Origin: Arthrobotrys musiformis
Lineage: Eukaryota; Ascomycota; Orbiliomycetes; Orbiliales; Orbiliaceae
Assembly (NCBI GenBank): GCA_036971715.1
Contig: JAVHJL010000011.1
Span: forward strand, 806,001 to 870,000
Reading direction: 5' to 3'
DNA length: 64,000 bases
Below are positions 1 through 11,308 of this stretch, piece after piece. Position 1 is the first letter of the stretch. Every line of letters begins with the position of its first letter. A model generated the notes under the pieces. That model was given only the letters and a program-made list of their open reading frames with translations. It was not told where the DNA came from and made no database searches. The translations under genes and the position numbers were made by a program.

Positions 1-561
1 TCGGCCAGTTCGGCCAGGCCTCGTCTCCAATCGAGGAAGGAGTCCTTCTCCATCCTTTCCAGCTCGGCGGGGGTGGTGGATTCATCCCACTGCGGTCTCC
101 GCGGGACGGTGAGTTTGCCCGCGTTGGCTTTGTGTTTTGATATCTTCTTCTTCTCTTCGTCGGCAGAGAGGAGGTAGGGGTTTATTTGGTCGCTGTGGAT
201 GACTTTGATGTTCATCTTTTCGGCGGTGAAGTCGGTGTCGGCGAGTTCGGCGGTGGAGAGGAATTCGTCGAGGGCCTGTTGCTCGGTGATGCTGCGCATT
301 TTGACCCAGTCTGCTTCTTTGTGGGTGGTTGTGTACTATTATCACCACCATCGATATTAGTGATAATTCCAGTATAGTATAGTGTAGTGTAGTATAGTAT
401 AGTATGGTATGGAAAGGAGAGTATACCCTCTCGGAGCCATCGCCGTTGCGTCGTCGAGACTTCGCACCACCGCCACGGGAGCCCCGCGCTGCCCCGCCAA
501 ACTTGTCGTTCATGAGGGTGCGGCCGAGGCCCTCCATGTTCTTGGCCTTTGGCAAGCCCAT
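1..561 (-). CDS. LSG1: LSG1, large-subunit GTPase 1 (5' part, cut by window edge)
   Basis: Lsg1 is the cytoplasmic circularly permuted GTPase that releases the Nmd3 export adaptor from pre-60S ribosomes. Exon 1 is 427-561 (45 codons) and exon 2 is 1-335, running off the window. The intron 336-426 has a GTATAC donor and a TAG acceptor, and joining the exons gives ...GDGSER/YTTTHKEADW in frame. The N-terminus carries the family pattern: LGRTLMNDKFG near residues 13-22, WVKMRSITEQQALDEFL, and later LTVPRRPQWDESTTP and SFLDWRRGLAEL, the block that precedes the GTPase domain. About 156 residues are visible; the GTPase motifs lie outside the window. The ATG at 559-561 is the only one that gives the conserved N-terminus. 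The gene diverges from LTV1. Reading straight through the intron gives a false 159-residue ORF. Confidence 0.92.
336..426 (-). repeat. LSG1 intron 1 with imperfect pentanucleotide repeat
   Basis: The intron holds a degenerate TAGTA/TAGTG pentanucleotide array at about 371-412. Donor GTATAC and acceptor TAG were set by frame continuity of the LSG1 protein. Confidence 0.75.
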
Positions 562-976
562 GTTGACTATCCTCTCACAGTCCCTCTGTATATTCAGTAG
601 ATATTATAAACGGCAGTCGTAGTTGGTATAAGGTCGTTGATATGATAGTTGGTAGTTGAGTGGTCGTTGGTGGGGGGAAGAAAGCTTTATAAGCCCATCG
701 ATGACGCAGAAAATAAAAAAAAAAAAAAAAAAAAGTGTGGTGCAGCTGCCCTGCAGATTTTTTTCTTTTGGGCGGATTTCTAAGCTTCGAAACTGCACCT
801 CCACAAAAACTTCTCCATATAAACTTCATCACCAAATAAAAATAAAAACATCACGAATAAGAAAGAGATCGAGGACGGCTGTCGGTAACCTGGGACGGTC
901 TTTATATCCGATTATTCCCGACTGTTCTACTGTAATTCCGCCTTCTTAGCTCCGGTTGAGCTCTGTTGCCGTCACG
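562..976. promoter_or_regulatory. Shared divergent promoter of LSG1 and LTV1
   Basis: The 415 bp between the two start codons contain an uninterrupted run of 20 A at 715-734, a nucleosome-excluding type of element common in constitutive fungal promoters. TATA-like stretches occur near 689 (CTTTATAAG) and 901 (CTTTATATCC). No other gene fits between the two ORFs, so both ribosome-assembly genes must be driven from here. Confidence 0.75.
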
Positions 977-2568
977 ATGCCCAAGAAGCGATGGATGTGA
1001 GTATCATATCATATCATATCATATATTCTATTGTAATATATACTGACTGTGGGAACAGTGACAAGAAGTCCGCGCAGACCTTCACGCTGGTCCACCGCTC
1101 CCAGCAAGATCCCCTCATCCACGATGCCGAAGCCTCGCAGATGGTCTTCAAGGAAATCGCAACCCCCAACGTCCCCCTCGCTGCCCCGACCCCCTCATCC
1201 AGCTCATCCCAAAAATACAGATCCTCAAACTTCTCCTCCGCCTCTTCGACAATCTCCACTGGCAGCAGGGTGAAGAATATATCCGACCTGGAATCAGAAT
1301 ACGGCTTCTCCTCCCGTGCGAATGAAGGTGAAGCCGCGTTATATGGTATATACTACGATGACACCGAGTACGATTACATGCAGCACATGCGTGACATCGG
1401 CGTCTCCTCCGAGGCGGTCTTCATCCCCGCCGAATCAGTCACAAAACAAAAGAATAAAAAGGGGAAAGCACCCGTAATACCCGAAGAAGACGAGGAGGAA
1501 TTCCTAGAAAAGCATAAGGGCAAAAAAACACTAGAGGAACTACTGGAAGAAGACACGAATGCCAAAAACGGTGGCATGACGAAGAAAGTCCAGTTGCCAG
1601 CCGAAATCCTCCCCAGCGGCGGATACCTGAAAAGAAACTACCAAGACCAGCAGGACGTCCCCGACGCCATCGCCGGTTTCAAACCCGATCTGGATCCTAG
1701 GTTAAGAGAAGTCCTCGAAGCCCTCGAAGACGAAGCATACGTCGAAAACGACGAAGAGGAAAACTTCTTCACCGAAATCGCAAAGAGCGGCCAAGTCGAG
1801 GAATTCGAATTCGAAAGAAGCGCCGACTTCTTCGACGAAGACGAAGACGACGAAGGCTGGGAAAGCGACGTCACCGAAAAGGCCTACCAGATCTCCTCCA
1901 CCGCCGCCAAACAACCAGAAATCCCCATCGGCGACTTCCCCGACCCTTCCACCGTCGGCGCCGACGAAACCGCCACCGCCGCAGCGGAGGATAACGAAGC
2001 CTGGCAGAGAGAATTCGCAAAATTCAAAAAGGACAAGAAAAAACCAAACTTCAGAGAAGACCTCTCCAGCGTCGGTGGCAAAACCACCAGCACCGCCATG
2101 TCCTTCGGAGGGGACGACCTAGCATCCCTCGTCTCCTCCTTCAACAACCGCAAACTCAAGAAAAAGGGCGTACCTAGTTCCGCTAGGAGCATGACGTCCA
2201 GTTACTCCATGTCCAGTTCCGCACTATTCAGGACCGAAGGCTTAACCACCCTCGACGACCGCTTCGACAGGATCGAAGAGGAGTACGCGAGAGACGAAGA
2301 GGACGAGGAGGATATGGTTTCACAATCCTCGGTGCTATCCAATGCACCGGAGAGGCAGGATTTTAACAACATCCTGGACGAATTCTTAGATAGCTACTCC
2401 ACCACCGGCAGACGGAACCAGAGGGTGCGAAGGGGGAAGCAGCAATCCGGCATGGAGCAGCTGGATGATATTGTAAGTTTCCACCCCCCATACATCTTTC
2501 TAAAACAGCCACTAACATGCGAACAGAGGAAGGGACTGGGCAAGCCACGCCTTGCATCTAAATCATAA
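977..2568 (+). CDS. LTV1: LTV1, 40S ribosome biogenesis and export factor
   Basis: Ltv1 binds pre-40S particles near Rps3/Enp1, and its CK1 phosphorylation and release permit beak maturation. Exons are 977-996, 1059-2472 and 2527-2568, giving 491 residues. Intron 1 (62 bp) splits codon 7, so MPKKRW/IDKKSAQTFTLVHR matches the family N-terminus. Intron 2 (2473-2526) is 54 bp, a multiple of three without stops, and removing it restores the conserved ending LDDI/RKGLGK. In between are an acidic, low-complexity body, DPRLREVLEALEDEAYV near residues 230-246, and LTTLDDRFDRIEEEYA near 410. The C-terminus runs a little past the usual RKGLGKAR. It is divergent from LSG1 and convergent with the next gene. 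Confidence 0.94.
997..1058 (+). repeat. LTV1 intron 1 with (ATATC)n microsatellite
   Basis: GTGAGT donor at 997, CTGAC branch near 1042, CAG acceptor ending at 1058. A perfect ATATC/TCATA pentamer array fills about 1002-1024. Confidence 0.85.
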
Positions 2569-2846
2569 ACCTAGACAAAAAACTATCTTATGACGATATA
2601 AATAACGACTTTGGCTGCATACAGGCGTACGGAAGGGCAAAAACCAGGATACCATCTTTCACCACCAAAAAGTTCAGATGTAAATCTCATTCAAATTCAT
2701 AAACTCATACATAAACAAAAAAAAACTCGATTCCTAACTGTGATACTAACTCTTTACCCCGGGTATCTCCGCATACCAAATCGTAACCCATAAACCAAAA
2801 ACTTCAAAAAAAATCAAAATACCAAACCAAGTGCATAAAAAAAGAA
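2569..2846. other. Convergent 3' intergenic region
   Basis: This is the space between the LTV1 stop and the stop of the minus-strand coiled-coil gene. It is A-rich with several A runs, as expected for two overlapping 3' UTR/polyadenylation zones. No ORF with coding character is seen. Confidence 0.6.
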
Positions 2847-4245
2847 CTAATACCGCTCGCGATACCGCCAATCGTACTCATCCAACCCAACCCGTCTCAT
2901 CCGCTCCGTACTCTCCTCCATACTCCTAGTCGCAGCCTCCAACCCCCGTTTCTGCGCATTAATATACTCCATCTCATTCTTAAACTCCCTCTCCTTCGCC
3001 ATCCGCTCGTAATGCTTCTCCATATCCTTCAACTCCCTCTCCGCCGCCAATATCTCCATCCTCTCCTTCTCCTCCCGCTGTCGTTGAACCCACTCCTTCT
3101 CCTTCTCCTCCCGCTGTCGTTGAACCCATTCCTTCTCCCTCAACACCTCCGCCGCGGATTTTTTAGAAGAGGAAGTAGGTTTCTGCGGGGGTGGGGAGAA
3201 GTATGTAGGCGATGGCTTGAGGTTGTAAATATCCCTCTCGCGATCTCTATCCCGCCGTTCGCGGTGCGGGCTCGGCGGGGATTTTGAATACTCCGCTCTA
3301 CCTTCAGGCGACGGCGAGCGGTAGCTTTTACTGCTGTAATCGCTCCTGTAGCGGGAATACTCCGACGCGGGGGGTTGTTCGTACACCGGACCGCCACGAT
3401 CGGATCCATTCGACGGTGCGTACGTTTTATAACTCCCACCGCCGGTAGTAACAGGAGCAGCAGACTTCTTCTCGGCTTTCGCGGGGGGGGCGGGGGTATC
3501 TTTGAACGAACGGATTTGTCGGATTATACGCTCGAGCGGGATTTGTAACTCCGTCGCTAGATCTCTAAAGTTTTTTTCTACTTGCTTGCGATCATCTATC
3601 GGCATTACCGGACGGGAGGTGCCGGGGACGAGAAGTCTGTATTTCTCCGTAATCGCGAAGAGGATATTATGCGGCTGTCCCAAAAATTAGTTTATTAAAC
3701 CCCCAAAAGTAATAGATAAAGGAGAGGGTGGGTACCCTATAATCCCCCCTCCCAGCACGATCCAAATAATTCACCAGCACAAACTTCACAAACCCATTCC
3801 TCGTCAACACGGGCACCGTCGGCTTCCTAAACGTCTTGAACGGATTCTCCGTCACCGGCTGGACGAATACATACTGACACTCCATCGCATCGAAGATCTG
3901 TGGGAGCACGTGGTCGATATTCTTCACCACATAACTCACAAAATCTGTCCCCATTAGCACCCATTCAAAAAAGAAAAACGGGAAAAGGGATAACATACCC
4001 CCCTCACGATCAGTAAGATCATTCTCCTCCCTAAACACCACCCCATTCTCTTCAAACATACACCCGAGCAACTTCATCAGGGTGATATACCCCTTATAAG
4101 CCTTCTCGAAGGAATCATGAAGCACGTACAGCGCCTCCAAAAACTCCAGCGCCGCGTCCGCCCCGGCGGAGAGGTTGAAGGATTGGTACCGCGCCATGAT
4201 ACCGTGGTCGCCCGGGTCGGTGGGGTAATCGTCCACCTTTGGCAT
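2847..4245 (-). CDS. Unknown fungal protein with globular N-terminus and charged coiled-coil C-terminus
   Basis: Exons 3999-4245, 3736-3944 and 2847-3674 give 427 residues. The joints read LTDREG/DFVSYVVKN (54-bp intron, branch GCTAAT) and GRGDYR/PHNILFAITEKYRLL (61-bp intron, unusual GTACCC donor). Residues 1-190 look globular (ARYQSFNLSAGADAALEFLEA; VPVLTRNGFVKFVLVNYL). The arrangement of that last motif before a charged tail recalls the fungal DUF7514 type of domain, but this was not verified. Residues about 200-320 are disordered and rich in Ser, Pro and Arg. From about 330 there is a long charged helix containing two tandem copies of a 12-residue unit (KEWVQRQREEKE). The start is the first ATG in frame. 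Function is unknown; a scaffolding role would be speculation. Confidence 0.72.
3075..3146 (-). repeat. 36-bp tandem duplication inside coding sequence
   Basis: Two near-identical 36-bp units encode the repeated 12-residue segment KEWVQRQREEKE of the coiled-coil protein. One or a few base differences separate the copies, so the duplication is recent. Confidence 0.75.
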
Positions 4246-5260
4246 TTTCTAGATGTGATGGGTTTTGCGTTGTAGTCAGAAGGAATTGTGGTATTTTTAA
4301 CCCGCGATTCCCCTCGTTCTCGTTCTCGTCGGTAGAAACCTTGTCGACCGCTTCAAAACCCCGCCGGATAATAATATAAATCCACAATCAAAACCAAAAG
4401 ACCAGAATCCCCTAAAACCTCTCGACTAAATATCCAAAATACCAAAGCCAAGCTGAAGGTGGGTGTCCCTTACCCTCGGAAGAAAGACGCGAAAAAGAGA
4501 AAAGAGTCAGAACGATCCCGAACAGCTGGCAGACCCCCCCAAAAAGTGCCTCAATGCATAAACCTACTTTCCGTGCAGAAGTGTACCAGATATATGACCG
4601 GGGGATCCGGGGTCTATTAAATATACATCAAGTAGAGCTCGACCGCTCACATGGCCGTGGCAGTACAAGCACTAGCGATCCTGCCAGCCCCACATTGTGG
4701 CGTTTCCTCGAGCTCGATCGAGCCTATCCGGAAACTCCAAGAGATCTATCCATTTTAAAACTATCATACAACCCTCAACCTCAAAGATACAAACATCAAA
4801 TAAATAAAAAAGGATATATACCAAAAAGTCTAGTTTTTGTCAGCATTCTTTTGTTTTTCTTCGTTCCCGTAATTGCACCTTCTTCATCTAGAACCCTTTG
4901 AAACTGACGGGAAAAACCAACATTTGAACCAAATTTAAACGTAAAAGTACCAATAACATCAAAGAAAAGAAGAAGAGGGACGAAGAATTGGGAAAGAAAA
5001 GAAAAACCCGTTCCGAATAACAAAAATATCACAACCAGCGGCCAGTATTTCGTCTAGTAAAGTACATTGACGAGCATAAAAAAAGCGATAAAAAAACAAA
5101 GTCCGTATCGTAGAAAAGAAAAAAGAGTTAAAAAGAAAGAAAGACATAGTAAAAGGCCCTGGCAGCTTATAGAAGAAAAAACCACAGTAATAAACGATAA
5201 AAGCCTGCCTCGTGGATCAAAATTTAAAAGCGTAGAGAAAAGGGGGCCCGCAGAACCACA
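4246..5260. other. Intergenic: promoter of the coiled-coil gene and 3' region of INO80
   Basis: About 1 kb without a supportable gene. The left end should hold the minus-strand promoter of the upstream coiled-coil gene. The right end (about 4800-5260) is very A-rich with scattered AATAAA-like motifs, consistent with the INO80 3' UTR. All ORFs here are short and compositionally random. Confidence 0.5.
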
Positions 5261-8200
5261 TTACATCCCCATCTCCACATCATCATCGAGCGCGCTCCCA
5301 CTAACCCCATCCGCCATCTCCATCCTCTCCTTCGCCGACTTCCTCCTGTGCGACCTCGACGGCCCGCCGGATTTCCCTCCGCGTCCGCCTCTCTTTCCGC
5401 CTCCTCTTCCACTAACAGCAGCAGCAGGAACAGGAGTGCTAGCCTCAGAAGGCTTGTTGCTACCATCATCAAAGTGACCCTCGCCTATTCCCTCATTAGC
5501 ATCGTCTCCTAATCTAACCAAAGATATTTTGGACTCACCTTCATGATACATCTCTTCCAAACTCTCCGCCCCCGCCTTCTTCCTCTTAGCCCCCTTTCTT
5601 CCCTTCCCCTTAGCCGCGTCCTCCGCCTCTTTCTGCTTGGCCCGAGCATCCATCTGCTGCTCAAGCGTTCTGCCATCTCCATCCTCATCGTCGAGCAAGA
5701 GCATAGCCATTTCCCTGCTGCCTTTGTTAAAGTCAACATTCTTATACTCTCCCTCGCCACCTCCGACAACGACCTTCTGCACCTCGGCCTTCTGTTTCGC
5801 CCTCAATAAGATTCTTTCTTCAACAGTACCCCGTGTGATAAGCCTGTAAACGTGTACCTGCTTCGTCTGGCCCAGACGATGCGCACGATCCATGGCTTGA
5901 CTATCAATAGTAGGGTTCCAGTCGGAGTCGTAGAAGATAACCGTATCTGCCGCCGTCAAGTTGATACCCAACCCACCGGCACGCGTAGAGAGTAAAAAGA
6001 TAAATAGCTCCGGTTTCGTCTGCCAGTCCGTCACCATGTCTCTACGATCTTCCAATTTCGAGGAACCATCGAGTCTCAAGTACTTGTACTGCCGGTATGA
6101 GAGATACTCCTCCATCAGATCGATCATCCTGGTCATCTGGAAGTAAAGCAACACACGATGTCCACCATCCTTGAGTTGCTTGAGTAGCGAATCCAACCTC
6201 GCCAGCTTGCCAGATTCCGCCACAAACCTGCGCATCGAAGGAACTTGAATAGATGTGAATCCCGCAATCGCGGAATCTGGTTCCGGCAGCAGACTTCGAG
6301 TCGGGAAGTCGCTAACCTCAACCTTGTTCTCCACCAAGTGATCTTCTTCGATAGGCACGGGTCCAAAGAGAAGCTTTCTAACTCGTGGGTTGAACAAAAA
6401 GTCCTGGCTCTCCGCACTAACAGCTCGGGAGCCGCAACTAATCGTGATTGGCGGCGCCGTAGCTTTCGGGATAACCATAGGCTCCATCCTATTCAGTCGT
6501 TCGTCCTCGAATACGTTGCGCGATATCCTCTTCAACGATCGAAGGGTAAATGAATCCTGCGGCTCGGGGTGGTCCATCTTCTGCTTGGCGGTATTGACCA
6601 ACAACATCGTTCGAATCGGTGTCCACTTCTCCTCGTACTCCACGAATGGCTCGTAATCCAGGCTATTCTCCGCAAAAACTTGTACCGCCCGGTCGATGAT
6701 CGGTGAATGGAAAGCCCTCGAAGCTTCGGCCGGAGAAGTGTCGATGAACCTCAAAAATCCAAATGTCGACTTCGCCTGCGCGTACTGCTTCGCCAGGTAT
6801 CGCGGATTCCATATATTAAATAGACTCTCGCTTGAATCCATCCACTTCTTCCGGAAACCGAACTTCGACTTGTCTCCCGGAATATCCAGCCTTCCATCCC
6901 TGGCCACCAATTTTGGCAAATTGTATTCGATTAGGTTTCGGACCCCGTACGGCACTTCAACATTGCTACCCTCCCTCAAAAACGAAACCGTCTCCGGCCA
7001 TCTCGCGAATGCCATCGGGCTCGCTACGTCCGCCCTCTCAAACAGATCAGGATGATTGCACACCTTCCTGAACTGCATCACCAAGTTCATCAAACTCTGC
7101 GACCCTTCGTCTCCCATCACAGCCTTGTCTATTATGTCAGCCATGTTGATCTTGTTCCTAAGAGCACGGTAGATAGAACGTTGGCGGTAAGTGAGCTCGC
7201 AATATACGTCTTCTTCAATCTTGTCTCCCAGTTCGCTTTGCACATGCTTCTTGATACGTCGTAACATAAATGGCTTAAGTATCATATGCAAGCGCCTCAG
7301 TTGCGACTCGTTCAATTGAGTATTACTCTGAGCATGGCTTTCGATATCCTTGGAGAACCATTCGCTAAATTCGTCGTGGGAATCGAACAGCGTAGGCATA
7401 ATGAAATGCAACAAGGCCCACAATTCTTGCATGTTGTTCTGGATCGGAGTACCTGTGAGCAACAGCCGGTTGCGGCAGCTGAACCCCAAAAGCGACTTCC
7501 ATCTCGCAGAACTTGAGCTTTTGATTGCCTGAGCTTCGTCCAAAATCATGTATTGCCATTTGATCCGTTGGAAATATTGGGAATCGAGGACGACGATTTG
7601 ATATGATGTTACCAAAACGTGGAACGGCGCGTCCCTAGTGTATGTGAGGTGCTTACGGTCCCAGAACTTGCGGAGAACCTTTCTGTCCTTCGTGCTTCCC
7701 CAGTACGGCAATACCTTGAACTCCGGGACGAATTTAGAGATTTCTTGTTGCCAGTTGTGTAGAGTGGAGGCCGGGGCGATGACTAAGAAGGGGCCCCAGA
7801 TGTTGTGGTGTTCCGCAAGGTACGACATGACGGATATCGACTGTACTGTCTTTCCGAGACCCATCTCGTCGGCGAGGATACCGTTGATACCTTGTTCATA
7901 GAGATTCACCAACCAATTCAAACCCTTGAGCTGGTATTCTTTCAGTTGACAAGAGAGCATCTTAGGCTGTGCAACCTGAGTGTCTCCCAAGCTGGTGGGG
8001 TTCTGGAAGTTCATCTCATCGGAATCAATATTGACATTGCCCAAAGCAGTCACGTCGCCTTCGCCAGAGTTGAATTGTTGGGCGCGCTTCCGTGCCGCCT
8101 CCACGGCGAGATGGGCGTTTGTCGTAGCGGCAGCTTTAAGGTCGGCATCGTCTGCTTCGTCGAAATCAAGGTCTTCAATCCTGGTAACCTCATCACCGAG

Positions 8201-10882
8201 CTCTCCGTGATCGTCATTGTGTGTCGTAGCCGTAGTTGTAGGTTGTGCAGACGCAGGCCCAGTAACTCTGTCCGTAGATCTCTCCACCTGGTCGGTCTTG
8301 ATCTTCTTCCCTATGAAGTGAGAGTACAATTCGGTTTGCGAGATCAAGAAATTCAACTTTCTGGCCTGTCTGCGGGATTCTCTCTCTTCTTCTTCCTTCT
8401 TTGCCTTTTCCAAAGCCTCCCTCTCAGCACGACGTCTCATATCTCTCTCCTCTCTTTCATTTCGCTTCCAGAAGGCTGTCATCTCACGCATGCTCTTCTT
8501 GGCGCGCGCTTGGACGTCTTTAGTATTCTTCGTCGTTCGCAGCTGCCATCTTCGAGCTTCCTTCGACGCCAAAAGCGACGTCTTTTTGTGATTTGACACC
8601 TTGATAGCGTACGTGTATTGCTGATGCTTCGAAAGTTTCGGAATGTCACGTCTGGCAAGGTCTCGCCAGATTTGTTCGTACATGGTGTTGTAAGCCTTCG
8701 AGGAATTGGGAATGACGGGCTCGGGTGTAGGTTCACGGACGGGCTCGGGAGGTGGCGGTCGCGGCTCCGGCTCGGGTTTGGGCATGGCGAGGTCCTTGGG
8801 GTCATCGGTGCGTCGTTTGGGCTTTCCGGGCTTCTTCTTGACCTTCTTGGCTGCTGCCGCCGCTTCTTCCTCAGGTTGTGCCTCAGAGTCGACATCATCG
8901 TATCCTCTAAATGTGAGCGTTCTCTCGATAGGCAGCAACTTGCCAGCCTTCTTAGCCTCTTCCATGAGGATTCGTTGTTTTTCTGCATTCTCAGCTGCAT
9001 CCTTAGCTGCTTGTTCGGCTTTGGCACGGTGCTCAGATGCTGCCTTAGCCCGCCTTCGGATCCGCTGCATCTCCTTCTTTCGTTCCTTTTCTTCGTAGTC
9101 TTCACGTCGTAAAATCTCTTGATAGGCTTCATCGTGGAACTGCTGTTCACCACGGATCCGCCCCGTAACAGCGGCCGCGGAGACGACTTCCTCTATACGT
9201 TTGCTAAAGTTGAGCCGGCGGTGTTTGCACTGCCTATCATCCTTTCGGGTAACCTGAAGCTTTCTCTTCCGGCTCTTAGCTAGATAGAACTCCCTTTTTT
9301 GGGCATACAGGTCAGTGTCCTTGGAAATATCATCCTCGGCATCGACGGCATCGAAATCAACGATCGGGTGCGGATTCCTGTTAGAGTTCTTATCTGTTCG
9401 CAGGGGCTTGATCGGTGTTTCGTCGTCGATATCCATTTTGGACCTGTCGGGAGAGTGATGTCGGGTTTGGCGGGTTGTAGTTGGGGAGCTGGCGTTAACC
9501 TGCACCCCTTCGATTGGTTGCTTTCGGACGTATTTCCGCTTCGGACGCGGCGTTGGTTCCGCTGGCGTTGCCGGGGTGGAAGCTGCTGCTGCGATTATCG
9601 GTTGCTGCGAAACAGGGGTGGGAGCCGGTTCCTTAGGGGCCTGTACGGGTGGTTGCGGTGGAGGAGGAGTAGGATCCCGAGGCTCCACGGGTGCAGCTTC
9701 CGGAGTAACGGGTTTTGGAGGTGGAGGAGAAGGTTCGGACGCGACAGGAGCGGGAGGAATAGCGACAGGAAGTGAAGGGGGTGGTGAATGTCGCGGTTGA
9801 GCGGTAGACGGACGTTCCTCGGACCCAGAGAGGAGAGCTGATATGGACATGGCTGACTTCTTAGCCGAGCCAGGTGCAGACTGTCAGACCACGGAGAGTT
9901 AGTACGGACAAAAATCAGGACGTGATGTACGCGATATTTATAGGTGAGAAGAGGATGGAGTAACGTACGGAGGCAACAGGAGGCGATGAGGCCATTACGG
10001 CAGGACGGTAAGGTGGACTCTGAAACTCAGAGCCACGCGGCGGATAGTTCGCATCCATCGAATGAACAGAAACCCTTCTAGGGCCACCATTGATGGAAGT
10101 AGGAGACATCTGCCGTTTTACGTCGCCATGGGGGGTCCTGTACTCTGTTGGCGATCTGGGAGCCTGGGTTGGCGTCCGTGGTCTATCTTGTGGTGCCTCG
10201 GGATGCATAGGCTGTCGAGGCTGTATAAACGTGCAAGAAAAGAAGGACGGACAAGGGTTAGCAACGAACAATGGACCAATTGAGCGAAACCGGAAATATT
10301 ATGATCATGTCTGTCCGGACGTAGATGGACGGTGGACGGGACTTTGTCGCGACCAAAAATAGAGGACAAATTTTTCGGGATAACTAAAAAGAAAGTTTTT
10401 GAGTGGACAGGAGGACACTTTACCTGTTGAGTTGGTGACGTAAGGGGAGGATAGCGGGATGATGTTTGATTCCAATCTCGTGGTGTCTCCCTCCCACCGA
10501 CGGGATCGTAGTAGTTGTTGTTGTTACGTGTAGGAGGAGGAGGATGAGGAGCGGGATTGTAGGAACCTGGAGAGGGAGGTGGAGGAGAATAATAGGCTCG
10601 CGATGGTGGAAGCGAAGGGTGAGTTTGGATGGGACTTCGTAATTGGTTGTAGCGAGAGGATGAGGATGAATTTGGAGCAGCAGGTGGTGGTTGCTGTGAT
10701 TGGTGATGTTGATGATGAGGTTGATGGTGAGAAGAAGATGATGATTGATGATGAGGAGGTTGAGGATGTCGGGAGTCGTAGTATTGGTTCGGATTGGAAG
10801 GATAGGGAGATTGGGCGACGTGTGGTTGTGGAGGTGGAGGAGAATGGCCGCCGTGGTGAGAAGAAGAGTGCGAGCGAGAATG

Positions 10883-10918
<36 letters not shown>

Positions 10919-11117
10919 TGGATGGTAGTTGATGTTGTTGTTGGATAAACCACTACTACCACCACCACTATTACCGCTATTACTACTGGCACCGCTAATG
11001 CTACCGCTACCAGCGCCACTATACGATGGATTACTTGATGGTGGTGGATAACCAGGGGCCGACGGCTGCTGTTGCTGGTGTGGTTGTTGATGATACAGAT
11101 GGTGTGAATTCTGGTGA

Positions 11118-11149
<32 letters not shown>

Positions 11150-11308
11150 GTGGTGATGATGATGTGATGACGGTGGATACGGGCTATTATGATGGGAACT
11201 AGAAGAATGGTGGTGCTGATGTTGATGTTGATGAGATTGAGGTTGATTCTGGTGATAGTCCCGATGGCCACCACCGCCAGGCGGGTGATGATAGGGCGAA
11301 GGCTCCAT
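5261..11308 (-). CDS. INO80: INO80, catalytic ATPase of the INO80 chromatin remodelling complex
   Basis: Ino80 slides and edits nucleosomes (H2A.Z) in transcription, replication and repair. Exons 10424-11308, 9969-10220, 5539-9880 and 5261-5484 give about 1900 residues. The joints are SPTQQ/PRQPMHPE, SSPPVAS/SAPGSAKK and MYHEG/EGHFDDGSN. The last intron (5485-5538) is 54 bp and stop-free; it is called from the GTGAGT donor, GCTAAT branch and restored family C-terminus. Residues 1-370 are His/Gln/Pro/Ser low complexity. The DBINO domain lies at about 770-905. The SNF2 core has motif I DEMGLGKT (about 1050), II DEAQ (about 1160), III LLTGTPIQNN (about 1190), then the INO80-specific insertion of about 290 residues and motif VI QAMDRAHRLGQ (about 1710). 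The tail is basic and Gly-rich. The ATG at 11308 is the first in frame and has a good context (GCAGCCATGG). Confidence 0.97.
5485..5538 (-). other. 54-bp in-frame, stop-free intron near the INO80 3' end
   Basis: Donor GTGAGT at 5538, branch GCTAAT, acceptor TAG at 5485. Retention would insert 18 residues into the C-terminal tail, and the spliced product matches the family pattern MYHEGEGHFDD. Confidence 0.8.
10870..10922 (-). repeat. Dinucleotide/hexanucleotide (GTGAGA)n tract encoding alternating His-Ser
   Basis: A near-perfect GAGAGT/GAGTGA array on the plus strand. In the INO80 frame it gives an alternating Ser-His segment of about 15 residues. Confidence 0.85.
11118..11150 (-). repeat. 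CTG/CAG trinucleotide run encoding polyglutamine in INO80
   Basis: A run of about ten consecutive CTG triplets (plus strand) yields polyGln in the INO80 N-terminal region. Shorter Ala and His runs flank it. Such tracts often vary in length between strains. Confidence 0.9.

Noticed and set aside
82..561. Continuous 159-codon minus-strand ORF
   Set aside because: It reads through the LSG1 intron and shifts frame; only its first 45 codons are the real exon 1.
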